Assembly (NCBI GenBank): GCA_051878975.1
Contig: JBJELD010000102.1
Coordinates: forward strand, 1 to 29,628
Origin: Caccovicinus sp051878975
GTDB lineage: Bacteria > Bacillota > Clostridia > Lachnospirales > Lachnospiraceae
DNA: 29,628 nucleotides
Reading direction: 5' to 3'
Shown piece by piece: positions 8,881 through 15,811 of this stretch (positions are counted from its first letter, which is position 1; each line of letters starts with the position of its first letter). The position numbers and the translations under genes were made by a program. Under the pieces are notes generated by a model, which saw only the letters and a list, made by a program, of their open reading frames with translations, had not been told where the DNA came from and ran no database searches.

Positions 8881-9519
8881 CTATCTGATTCTGCCGATTC
8901 TGTTTAGCGGCCATACTCGAAATTCTACTTTACCTACAATAAATTCATCTGCAATACTTCCGATCGCCGTGGTACGGCTGTCCACCGAGGTAGCCCGATG
9001 GTCCCCCAGTACGAAAATCCTTCCATCCGGCACCTGATAGGGGAACGTAATATCACATTGCCCCAGACTCTTTTCTGTCAGATAGGGTTCGTCCAGTTCC
9101 TGATCGTTCACATAAACGGTTCCATCTTCGCTGATCTTGATCCAGTCTCCCGAATTTCCGATCACCCGTTTCAAAAGGATTTTATTATTATAATAAAATG
9201 CTACGATGTCTCCTCGTTCGAAGTCTGCATTTTTTATTGCCAAAACAATCTGGCCGGATTCCAGTGTGGGTTCCATGCTGGTTCCGCACACCTGCAGGAC
9301 CGGGAGAAACATTGTCGCAACAAGAATTGCGATGGCCGCCACTACAATCAAAACATCTATGGTTCCGCGCAGTGTCTTCCGGTATTCATTTCTCCGCCGC
9401 ATCCGCCTCAACTCAGACTGAACTTGAACTAAGGATGGCTCCTCCAGCTCTTTCCTAGGCCTGTCTCTTCTCATGCTCTTTTCCTTCCCATGCTTTTGTC
9501 CTGCCGATTCCTCATTCAT
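8881..9519 (-). CDS. lepB: Signal peptidase I of the pilus locus
   Basis: A 212-aa type I signal peptidase, which cleaves Sec signal peptides on the outer membrane face. A long basic cytoplasmic tail (about 1-52, Arg/Lys/Glu-rich) precedes one membrane segment (about 53-75). The catalytic serine is Ser81 in CGTSMEPTL, the general-base lysine Lys117 in ILLKRVIG, and the conserved later boxes are LGDHR (171-175) and SVDSR (178-182). Both catalytic residues are present, unlike the inactive signal-peptidase homologues of some streptococcal pilus loci. It overlaps the preceding coiled-coil gene by 8 bases (stop/start ATGAATGA) and ends 18 bases before the adhesin start, so it is cotranscribed with them. 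A dedicated role in processing the long-n-region adhesin and pilin precursors is inferred from position only. Confidence 0.93.
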   Translation of the reverse strand: MNEESAGQKHGKEKSMRRDRPRKELEEPSLVQVQSELRRMRRRNEYRKTLRGTIDVLIVVAAIAILVATMFLPVLQVCGTSMEPTLESGQIVLAIKNADFERGDIVAFYYNNKILLKRVIGNSGDWIKISEDGTVYVNDQELDEPYLTEKSLGQCDITFPYQVPDGRIFVLGDHRATSVDSRTTAIGSIADEFIVGKVEFRVWPLNRIGRIR

Positions 9520-9826
9520 TTTCCTGGTCTGCTGTTTCTTCTTCTATTTCTTCTTCTGTTGTTTCTTCTTCTGCTGCTTCCCGATTCAGTCTCGCAAGAT
9601 TTTCCAGATATTGATCTGCTGCTGCCTGAGCTGCTTCAAAGACTCCGTTCAGCTTCAGGGCCGCCTCTGCGATCGAACCCGCATTTTTTATCAGAATATC
9701 GCGCTGCTTCAGTTCCTTCTGGAGTCTGTTGACCTCTGCTGTCAGTCTTTCATTCTTGTTTCCCATTTCAAGCAGCAATTCCAAAAGATCTGTTCGGCTT
9801 AATTTACGCAAATCTCTACTTGCCAT
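9512..9826 (-). CDS. Small acidic coiled-coil protein, unknown function
   Basis: A 104-aa protein without signal peptide or membrane segment, therefore probably cytoplasmic. Residues 1-45 (MASRDLRKLSRTDLLELLLE..., NERLTAEVNRLQKEL) show heptad leucine spacing typical of a coiled coil. The middle (about 50-85) is alanine-rich and helical, and the tail is almost only Glu, Thr and Ala. From memory, similar proteins occur next to pilus and surface-protein loci of Lachnospiraceae and are sometimes labelled 'DNA repair protein'; nothing in the sequence supports that label. AGAGGAAG five bases before the ATG supports the start. The 21-base gap to the upstream gene and 8-base overlap with the signal peptidase indicate one transcript. 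Confidence 0.75.
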   Translation of the reverse strand: MASRDLRKLSRTDLLELLLEMGNKNERLTAEVNRLQKELKQRDILIKNAGSIAEAALKLNGVFEAAQAAADQYLENLARLNREAAEEETTEEEIEEETADQENE

Positions 9827-9847
9827 GTCTTCCTCTATACCATCCTG

Positions 9848-10039
9848 TCATATTTCTTCTGTCTTTTCCACTGCACTGTCAATCAACTTAATCAGTTCTA
9901 ATGCACTGCGGAATCCCTGTTTTCTCTTTGCTTCCACCCAGGTTACTTCCCCTTGCCAGGTTGCATTCTCACTGTAATTAATCTTTATAAGGAATGTTCC
10001 CTTGCTTTTTTCCTTCTCCTGCGGTTTTCCTTCACCCAT
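9848..10039 (-). CDS. Small conserved-looking protein heading the pilus operon
   Basis: A 63-aa protein (65 aa from an in-frame GTG at 10045). After a Lys/Glu-rich start comes a compact segment, GTFLIKINYSENATWQGEVTW, then FRSALELIKLIDSAVE. I recall similar short proteins with the FRSALELIKLIDSA ending beside SARP-type regulators and surface-protein loci in Lachnospiraceae, but no function is known to me. The pattern of two to three beta strands followed by a helix fits a small soluble domain, perhaps a regulator or an adaptor. GGAG five bases before the ATG favours the shorter start; AGGGG before the GTG is nearly as good. It is the first gene after the regulatory spacer. Confidence 0.7.
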   Translation of the reverse strand: MGEGKPQEKEKSKGTFLIKINYSENATWQGEVTWVEAKRKQGFRSALELIKLIDSAVEKTEEI

Positions 10040-10167
10040 AGTCACTCCGTCCCCTTTATCTGCCTCAAGTTTCTCTCTATCGCGATCCGTCGCTGAATGC
10101 TTCTCCAGCCTGCGGCTTTGCTTTCCTGTCTGTCAACGTAGATAACCATTCATCCGCCAATCTCCAT

Positions 10168-10173
10168 AGTATA
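10168..10173 (-). promoter_or_regulatory. Candidate -10 box of the pilus operon
   Basis: TATACT on the minus strand, about 130 bases before the first pilus-operon gene. At 17-bp spacing the upstream hexamer is AGGAAC, a poor match to TTGACA. A good -10 without a -35 is what an activator-dependent promoter would look like, and the neighbouring gene encodes a SARP-type activator. This is a candidate only. Confidence 0.4.
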
Positions 10174-10229
10174 CCCAGGATTTTCTATCTGTTCCTACTT
10201 TACCAAATTTACAATCATTTCATTTATCA

Positions 10230-10251
10230 TTTTTTGTGATTTTTTTGTGAT
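10230..10251. repeat. Perfect 11-bp tandem direct repeat, candidate SARP binding site
   Basis: TTTTTTGTGAT occurs twice back to back (10230-10240 and 10241-10251). SARP family activators characteristically bind direct repeats with an 11-bp period, one helical turn. These lie about 56 bp upstream of the candidate -10, farther than in classical SARP promoters, so the role is inferred and the A/T-rich composition makes chance possible. Confidence 0.45.
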
Positions 10252-10297
10252 TATTTTTGATGATCTCGATGTGTTTTCCATTTGATTCATTTCAAGA

Positions 10298-10312
10298 TTC
10301 CATAATATGGAA
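10298..10312. promoter_or_regulatory. 15-bp palindrome, possible operator
   Basis: TTCCATAATATGGAA is a perfect inverted repeat with 7-bp arms around one central base. It lies about 125 bp upstream of the candidate pilus -10. The dyad would suit a dimeric regulator; no known consensus is matched. Confidence 0.4.
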
Positions 10313-10371
10313 ATTCGATATTCTGACAGGAAAAGCAAACCTGCATGTGCCCGGCAGCGGAATTTTTACAG

Positions 10372-10422
10372 CAAAAAAATAACATCCCACCCTGCATGCT
10401 CCATCATGCAGAATGAGATGTT
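10372..10422 (-). terminator. Terminator of the SARP regulator gene
   Basis: On the minus strand an 18-bp stem (10405-10422 with 10381-10398, three G-U pairs) with a 6-nt loop is followed by A and seven Ts. The wobble pairs form only in the minus-strand RNA, so the structure is oriented for the SARP gene ending at 10491. It separates regulator and pilus operon into different transcripts. Confidence 0.9.
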
Positions 10423-10490
10423 TCTCTTATAACCGTATGTTTTTCTGATTTTCTCTATAATATAATCTATTATTTTTCAGCCTGCGTTCC

Positions 10491-11720
10491 TTATAAATCC
10501 TCTTCCAGATCCTCCGACAGATCCGCTAAGGAAACCACACTGTAGGTCAGCTCAGCCCGGGGACCTTCCATTCCTTTCAGGCGCTGACTCACTCTTCGGA
10601 ACACGCCGTAACAGTCCTCCTGCTGAACGCCTGGCAGCAGAATCAGGTACTGGGACAGGTTGTACCGGGTATATACGTCGCCCCTCCGCAGGGAGCTGCG
10701 GATCGCCTCCCGCATAGCCTCAGAACGCTTTTGAAGCTTTTCCCTGTTCTCAATCAGCTTACCCTCATAATCCACCAGCGTACACAGCATCATGAAGATC
10801 GACTGACCGCTCCGCTCCATACTGCGGCTCATCACCCAGTAAGAATCAATAAAGCTGGGATAAGAGCAGTAATATGCTCCGTTCCGGTCCAGGGACTTCT
10901 TGGCATTCCGGATTTCCCTGCAGATCTCCGTGATCTTCCCCGGATATCCGGTCAGCTTTCGGCTCATCTGCTCATAGCATTCCATCATCTTGTCCGAAGG
11001 CGGAAGCCCCATCTCATCGGAATAAAGCCGCACCGTCCTGTCATAAAGCTGATAGGCATCCTTGTATTCGCCCATGCAGAGCAGGCTGTCGATCTGATAG
11101 ACCTGCCAGTCCTCAAAGGGATAGATCTCCGCGGCCCTGCTGTATACGCGGTACATCTCACTATAATCCTTCTGTTTTTTCAGATACTCGCCTACCCAGA
11201 CTGTGCATCGGATGAAAAGCTTCTTTAAATGAAAGCTGGCCGTCGTGACCCAGATCTCATTGGAAATATCCGGAAGCAGCTCGCCGTGATACAGCTCCAG
11301 AGCCTGATTATAATACCGGTACGTTTCCTTCTCATCCGTCTGCTGCTGGGCCAGATCTGCCAGACGCTCAAATTCCACCGCGTCTACCTCCACCGAAATG
11401 GCGGAATCCGGCAGATAAATGCCGCCGCTGCGCACCAGATACGGTCCGGCCGGAAGCCCTACCTTCGGCATCTGCTGACGCATCTGATAGATCAGATTAT
11501 TAAAGCTGTTGTTGGAATTCGCAAGCTTTTCCCGGTCAAACAGACTCCGCATCAGCTCTTCCTTCGCAATGCCCTTATCCCCCTGAAGCCAGACCAGCTG
11601 GAGAAGCTGAATAAACTTTGCCGTACTGTTTTTTCCGAGAACGATTTCTTTTCCTTCATAATTTAATGTAAAACAACCAAGCATTCGGACCTTCAAGATC
11701 CCGCCTTCTACTGCTTCCAT
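10491..11720 (-). CDS. SARP/BTAD transcriptional regulator with GGDEF-like C-terminus
   Basis: A 409-aa putative activator of the pilus operon. Numbering from the upstream ATG at 11726: a winged-helix DNA-binding domain (about 12-107, opening KVRMLGCFTLNYEGKEI); a BTAD helical-repeat domain (about 113-260, with EFERLADLA and WQVYQIDSLLCMGEYKDAY); and a C-terminal domain (about 285-402) with RRGDVYTRYNLSQYLILLP. That line parallels the R-x-D-x-x-x-RxGGDEFxxLLP core of diguanylate cyclases, with the GGDEF signature replaced by NLSQY, so it should be catalytically dead and perhaps ligand-sensing. The start is chosen because GGGGAGG abuts the ATG at 11726 (no spacing) but sits six bases before the in-frame ATG at 11720. 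It has its own sigma-A promoter and terminator. Control of the pilus genes is inferred from adjacency and the repeats in the spacer. Confidence 0.9.
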   Translation of the reverse strand: MEAVEGGILKVRMLGCFTLNYEGKEIVLGKNSTAKFIQLLQLVWLQGDKGIAKEELMRSLFDREKLANSNNSFNNLIYQMRQQMPKVGLPAGPYLVRSGGIYLPDSAISVEVDAVEFERLADLAQQQTDEKETYRYYNQALELYHGELLPDISNEIWVTTASFHLKKLFIRCTVWVGEYLKKQKDYSEMYRVYSRAAEIYPFEDWQVYQIDSLLCMGEYKDAYQLYDRTVRLYSDEMGLPPSDKMMECYEQMSRKLTGYPGKITEICREIRNAKKSLDRNGAYYCSYPSFIDSYWVMSRSMERSGQSIFMMLCTLVDYEGKLIENREKLQKRSEAMREAIRSSLRRGDVYTRYNLSQYLILLPGVQQEDCYGVFRRVSQRLKGMEGPRAELTYSVVSLADLSEDLEEDL

Positions 11721-11746
11721 CTTCATCCTCCCCTAACTCTGGCTTT

Positions 11747-11775
11747 ATTATAAGTGACGCTGACGAAAAAGTAAA
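11747..11775 (-). promoter_or_regulatory. Sigma-A promoter of the SARP gene
   Basis: TTTACT (11770-11775), 17-bp spacer, perfect TATAAT (11747-11752) on the minus strand. Transcription would begin about 11740, giving a leader of about 20 nt. Confidence 0.85.
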
Positions 11776-11870
11776 CGGTTTTAGACGGATTATTGCCCTT
11801 TCTCCAAAATTTCAGCAAAATGTAAGGAATGACCGTAAAACGTAATATTTTTTACATAAAATGCACTTGA

Positions 11871-11922
11871 CAAAGAAAAACCCCAGGTTTCCTCTGCCCT
11901 TCAGAGGATTCCTGAGATTTTT
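11871..11922 (-). terminator. Terminator of the hrcA-grpE-dnaK-dnaJ operon
   Basis: On the minus strand, AAATCTCAGG pairs with CCTGGGGTTT and, inside a small internal loop, CCTCTG pairs with CAGAGG around a short loop. TTTTTCTTTG follows. It lies just after the dnaJ stop and marks the boundary between the heat-shock operon and the pilus locus. Confidence 0.88.
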
Positions 11923-11932
11923 AAAATGTTCC

Positions 11933-13093
11933 TTATTTCTCGGACTTATTAAAAATATCCTTCCATTTTGGCTTCTTTTCTTCCTCCGATCGGACTCCGG
12001 TCATGGCCTCGTCAAACTTTCGGAGCGCTTCCTTCTGAGCCTCATTCATCCGCTCCGGCACCTGGACAACCAGAGTGACATAATGATCACCGCGCAGATT
12101 CCGGTTCCGTAAGGACGGAACGCCCTTGCCCTTTAAGCGGATCTTGGTATCCGTCTGGGTACCCGGCTTTACGTCGTACTCCACCTCGCCGTCCACCGTC
12201 TTGATCCGGATCGGACCGCCCAGCGCCGCTCTTGCAAAGGAGATCGGCACGGTGGAGAAGATGCTGGTATCCTGACGCTTGAAGATCGGATGCTGGGAAA
12301 CCACAGCCTCTACCAGCATATCGCCGCGCTCGCCGCCGTTCCGGCCCGGCTCGCCTGCGCCGGCCAGACGTACGCACTGGCCATTGTCAATACCGGCCGG
12401 AATGGATACCTTGAATTTCTTTCTGGTGGTCTTGTATCCGGTGCCGTAGCAGTCCGGACATTTCTCCTTGATGACCTTTCCTGTGCCGCCGCAGTCCGGA
12501 CAGGTCTGAACATTCTGTACCTGACCGAAGAAGGACTGCTGAACATAGGTGATCTTTCCTTTTCCGTTACATTTTGTACAGGTAACCGGCGATGTACCTG
12601 CCTTGGCCCCGGTTCCGTGACAGCTGGAACACTCTTCCTTATAGTTGGCCTCAATTTCCTTCTCGCAGCCGAATACGGCTTCCTCAAAGGTAATGCGGAC
12701 AGAACCCCGGACATTGGCTCCGCGCATCGGGCCGTTGTTCGCACGGCCCCGGCTGCTGCGTCCGCCGCCAAAGATATCTCCGAAGATATCTCCGAAAATA
12801 TCGCCCATATCCGCACTGTTGAAATCAAAGCCTCCGAACCCGCCGGCTCCGCCTCCTGCTCCGCCGTCGAATGCCGCATGACCGAACTGGTCGTACTGCT
12901 GCCGTTTCTGCGGGTCGCTCAGGACGCTGTATGCCTCCGAGGCCTCCTTGAATTTTTCAGCGGCAGCTTCATCGCCCGGATTCGCATCGGGATGGTATTT
13001 TTTTGCCAGCACACGATATGCCTTCTTTATGGCGGCCTCATCAGCATTCTTCGGAACACCTAAGACCTCATAATAATCTCTTTTCTCTGCCAT
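11933..13093 (-). CDS. dnaJ: Chaperone protein DnaJ
   Basis: A 386-aa type I J-protein, cofactor that delivers unfolded clients to DnaK and stimulates its ATPase. The J domain (about 5-70) has the HPD motif at 34-36. A Gly/Phe-rich linker (about 75-112) contains a triplicated DIFG unit. The zinc-binding region has four CxxCxGxG motifs at 155-162, 172-179, 198-205 and 212-219. Two C-terminal client-binding beta domains complete it. Length and domains are normal. It is the last gene of the CIRCE-controlled operon; AGAGG about ten bases upstream of the ATG supports the start. An intercistronic hairpin separates it from dnaK, and the operon terminator follows. Confidence 0.98.
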   Translation of the reverse strand: MAEKRDYYEVLGVPKNADEAAIKKAYRVLAKKYHPDANPGDEAAAEKFKEASEAYSVLSDPQKRQQYDQFGHAAFDGGAGGGAGGFGGFDFNSADMGDIFGDIFGDIFGGGRSSRGRANNGPMRGANVRGSVRITFEEAVFGCEKEIEANYKEECSSCHGTGAKAGTSPVTCTKCNGKGKITYVQQSFFGQVQNVQTCPDCGGTGKVIKEKCPDCYGTGYKTTRKKFKVSIPAGIDNGQCVRLAGAGEPGRNGGERGDMLVEAVVSQHPIFKRQDTSIFSTVPISFARAALGGPIRIKTVDGEVEYDVKPGTQTDTKIRLKGKGVPSLRNRNLRGDHYVTLVVQVPERMNEAQKEALRKFDEAMTGVRSEEEKKPKWKDIFNKSEK

Positions 13094-13119
13094 AATGCTA
13101 ATCCTCTCTAACCTGCAAT

Positions 13120-13149
13120 GGGGGCTTGCGGAAAGCCCGCAAATCCCCC
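13120..13149 (-). promoter_or_regulatory. dnaK-dnaJ intercistronic hairpin
   Basis: GGGGG/CCCCC outer stem and TTGCGG/CCGCAA inner stem (one small internal mismatch, short loop) between the dnaK stop and dnaJ start. No T-run follows on the minus strand, so full termination is unlikely. It may stabilise or process the messenger and lower DnaJ relative to DnaK. Confidence 0.55.
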
Positions 13150-13178
13150 TTTATTCTGCAACTTACAGTTTCTATATT

Positions 13179-15053
13179 TTATACTTCTTTGAAGTCGCCG
13201 TCAACTACATCATCGCCGTAATTGGAACTGCTCTGGCTGCCGGCTCCTGCTGCGCCGCCCATATCCGGACCCGCCTGGCCAGCTGCGCCCTGAGCCTGCT
13301 CGTAAACCTTTGCGAACAGCTTCTGTGCACTGTTCATCAGCTTCTCCTTGCCGGCCTTGATTTCCTCTACCTGCGCATCGGTCATCTGGTCAACCGGAGC
13401 CTTGTTGATTGCTTCCTTTAATGCATTTAAATCTGCCTCAACGGCTGCCTTATCGGATGCATCGATCTTGTCTCCTACTTCTTCCATTGCCTTCTCGGTC
13501 TGGAATACCATGGCATCTGCGTCGTTTCTTGCATCGATTGCTTCCTTCTTCTTCTTATCCTGAGCCTCATACTCAGCCGCTTCCTTGACAGCCTTCTGGA
13601 TATCGTCATCAGACATGTTGGAACCGGAAGTAATGGTGATGTGCTGCTCCTTGCCGGTACCTAAATCCTTGGCGGATACATTTACAATACCGTTCGCATC
13701 AATATCGAAGGTAACCTCGATCTGCGGAACGCCTCTTCTTGCCGGCGGGATACCATCCAGACGGAACTGGCCTAAGGTCTTGTTGTCCCGTGCAAACTGA
13801 CGCTCACCCTGTACTACATGGATATCAACGGCAGTCTGGTTGTCAGCTGCGGTAGAGAAGATCTGGCTCTTCTTGGTCGGAATGGTGGTGTTTCTCTCAA
13901 TCAGTCTGGTTGCCACGCCGCCCATGGTCTCGATGGACAGGGACAGAGGCGTTACATCCAGCAGCAGGATATCACCTGCACCGGCATCGCCTGCCAGCTT
14001 GCCGCCCTGGATCGCTGCACCGATGGCTACGCACTCATCCGGATTCAGGGACTTGCTCGGCTCCTTGCCGGTTAACTGCTTTACCTTATCCTGTGCGGAG
14101 ATCATACGGGTAGAACCGCCGACTAACAGGACCTTGCCCAGCTCTGCTGCGGTGATGCCTGCATCTCTCAATGCGTTCTGTACCGGGATTGCCGTTCTCT
14201 CGATCAGATCATGAGTCAGTTCGTCAAATTTTGCTCTGGACAGGTTCATATCCAGATGCTTCGGGCCTTCTGCGGTAGCCGTGATGAACGGCAGGTTGAT
14301 GTTGGTGGTCGTCGCGGTGGACAGCTCCTTCTTTGCCTTCTCTGCTGCTTCCTTTAATCTCTGCAGAGCCATCTTATCGTTGGAAAGGTCTACGCCCTCT
14401 GCCTTCTTGAATTCACTGATCATCCACTGGGTGATGGCATTATCAAAATCATCGCCGCCCAGACGGGTATCGCCGTTGGTGGAAAGTACTTCGATTACGC
14501 CGTCGCCGATCTCGATGATGGAAACATCGAAGGTGCCGCCGCCTAAGTCGTATACCATAATCTTCTGCTCTTTTTCATTGTCCAGGCCGTATGCCAGTGC
14601 AGCTGCGGTCGGCTCGTTGATGATACGCTTTACATCCAGGCCGGCAATCTTGCCTGCATCCTTGGTTGCCTGACGCTGTGCGTCGTTGAAGTAAGCCGGA
14701 ACCGTGATAACTGCCTCACTTACCTTCTCGCCCAGGTAGCTCTCTGCATCTGCCTTCAGCTTCTGAAGGATCATAGCGGAAATTTCCTGTGGGGTGTACT
14801 TCTTGTCATCAATGGATACCTTGTAATCGGTGCCCATATGTCTCTTGATCGAAGAGATGGTACGGTCTGCGTTGGTAACTGCCTGACGCTTTGCCGGCTC
14901 ACCTACCAGACGCTCTCCGGTTTTTGTAAATGCAACAACAGACGGGGTCGTTCTGACGCCCTCTGCGTTTGCGATAACGGTTGGCTTTCCGCCTTCCATA
15001 ACCGCTACACAGCTGTTGGTCGTACCTAAGTCAATACCAATAATCTTGCTCAT
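13179..15053 (-). CDS. dnaK: Chaperone protein DnaK (Hsp70)
   Basis: A 624-aa cytosolic Hsp70 that binds and releases exposed hydrophobic peptides in an ATP-driven cycle with DnaJ and GrpE. The ATPase domain has phosphate-1 motif GIDLGTTNSCVAV at the N-terminus, the phosphate-2 motif VYDLGGGTFDVSI and the adenosine motif LLVGGSTRM. The substrate-binding beta domain and helical lid follow, then a Gly/Ala-rich linker and the conserved acidic ending VDGDFKEV. Length fits Gram-positive DnaK, which is shorter than the enterobacterial protein. AGGAGG eight bases before the ATG is a strong ribosome binding site. It lies 73 bases after grpE with no separate CIRCE seen, so it should be transcribed from the hrcA promoter. 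Confidence 0.99.
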   Translation of the reverse strand: MSKIIGIDLGTTNSCVAVMEGGKPTVIANAEGVRTTPSVVAFTKTGERLVGEPAKRQAVTNADRTISSIKRHMGTDYKVSIDDKKYTPQEISAMILQKLKADAESYLGEKVSEAVITVPAYFNDAQRQATKDAGKIAGLDVKRIINEPTAAALAYGLDNEKEQKIMVYDLGGGTFDVSIIEIGDGVIEVLSTNGDTRLGGDDFDNAITQWMISEFKKAEGVDLSNDKMALQRLKEAAEKAKKELSTATTTNINLPFITATAEGPKHLDMNLSRAKFDELTHDLIERTAIPVQNALRDAGITAAELGKVLLVGGSTRMISAQDKVKQLTGKEPSKSLNPDECVAIGAAIQGGKLAGDAGAGDILLLDVTPLSLSIETMGGVATRLIERNTTIPTKKSQIFSTAADNQTAVDIHVVQGERQFARDNKTLGQFRLDGIPPARRGVPQIEVTFDIDANGIVNVSAKDLGTGKEQHITITSGSNMSDDDIQKAVKEAAEYEAQDKKKKEAIDARNDADAMVFQTEKAMEEVGDKIDASDKAAVEADLNALKEAINKAPVDQMTDAQVEEIKAGKEKLMNSAQKLFAKVYEQAQGAAGQAGPDMGGAAGAGSQSSSNYGDDVVDGDFKEV

Positions 15054-15126
15054 AGTTTTTTCCTCCTATATAAAATCAAATCAATGAAAATGTTATCGGA
15101 TATGCTTCTCCGCTGCCTGCTCCCTG

Positions 15127-15792
15127 TCAGTTTGCAACCTGTACCATGCTGTGGCGTACCACGCTGTCCCGGTACATGTAGCCCTTCTGAAGCTCCTGGG
15201 AGACGATGTTCTCACCAAAATTCTCATCTTCGATATGCATCACTGCGTTGTGGAAGTTCGGATCAAATTCTTTTCCGACTGCCTCAATCGGGGTTACCCC
15301 CATATCCTCCAGAGTCTTGGTAAACTGCTTGTAGATCTTTTCCATTCCTTCTGCAAAAGGCGTTCCTTTTGCCTCCTCGGGAATCGAAGCCAGACCTCTC
15401 TCAAAGTTATCGACAATCGGAAGGATCTTTTCAATAACATCCTTGGCTCCGATCTCATACATGGCGGATTTTTCCTTCTCCGTCCGTTTCCGGAAGTTGT
15501 CAAACTCTGCCATGGAACGCTTCAGCCGGTCTGTCAGCTCCTCGATCTTCTCATCCTTCGGGTCCTTCTTATCCTTCTTCCGGAAGAAACCCTTCTTTTC
15601 CGGGGCGCCGTCTGCCTGCGCGCCGCCTTCCGGCTCTGCACCGGCGTCTGCTGTGCTGTCCGTCCCGGCCTCACCGGCGGTATCCGTCTCCGGAGCCGTT
15701 CCGGCTGTGTTTTCCTCGTTCTGACCGCCCGGTGTCTCCTGGGTCTCCCCGGCTCCCTCTTCTGTCTGATTATTCTTTATTGTCTCTTCCAC
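15127..15792 (-). CDS. grpE: Nucleotide exchange factor GrpE
   Basis: A protein of about 221 aa that releases ADP from DnaK. The first 90 or so residues are acidic and low in complexity (Glu, Thr, Ala, Gly), followed by a Lys/Asp-rich stretch, the long dimerisation helix (IEELTDRLKRSMAEFDNFRK), and the beta-wing with EFDPNFHNAVMHIED and VVRHSMVQVAN. I chose the GTG at 15792 because it has the near-perfect Shine-Dalgarno AAAGGTGATC five bases upstream. The longest frame begins at an ATG (15822) overlapping the hrcA stop by 11 bases but has only a weak site; an ATG at 15810 has none visible. It lies between hrcA and dnaK in the usual Firmicutes order. Confidence 0.95.
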   Translation of the reverse strand: MEETIKNNQTEEGAGETQETPGGQNEENTAGTAPETDTAGEAGTDSTADAGAEPEGGAQADGAPEKKGFFRKKDKKDPKDEKIEELTDRLKRSMAEFDNFRKRTEKEKSAMYEIGAKDVIEKILPIVDNFERGLASIPEEAKGTPFAEGMEKIYKQFTKTLEDMGVTPIEAVGKEFDPNFHNAVMHIEDENFGENIVSQELQKGYMYRDSVVRHSMVQVAN

Positions 15793-15811
15793 GTTTTGAT
15801 CACCTTTCATT

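Larger units (their letters stand above)
10040..10371. other. Regulatory spacer upstream of the pilus operon
   Basis: About 330 bases without a credible gene, AT-rich in 10200-10320 and GC-richer in 10050-10140. It holds a possible -10 box, an 11-bp tandem repeat and a 15-bp palindrome, annotated separately. TTCCAT occurs at 10276 and again at 10298, exactly 22 bases apart (two 11-bp periods), the second copy forming the left half of the palindrome. I see no structured RNA in the roughly 120-nt inferred leader. Confidence 0.6.

Noticed and set aside
10099..10140. TTGACA-like hexamer on the minus strand near 10133
   Set aside because: No -10 hexamer is found 16-18 bases downstream.
12775..12815. 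12-bp tandem repeats in dnaJ (DIFG x3)
   Set aside because: Such repeats are ordinary in the Gly/Phe linker of DnaJ.
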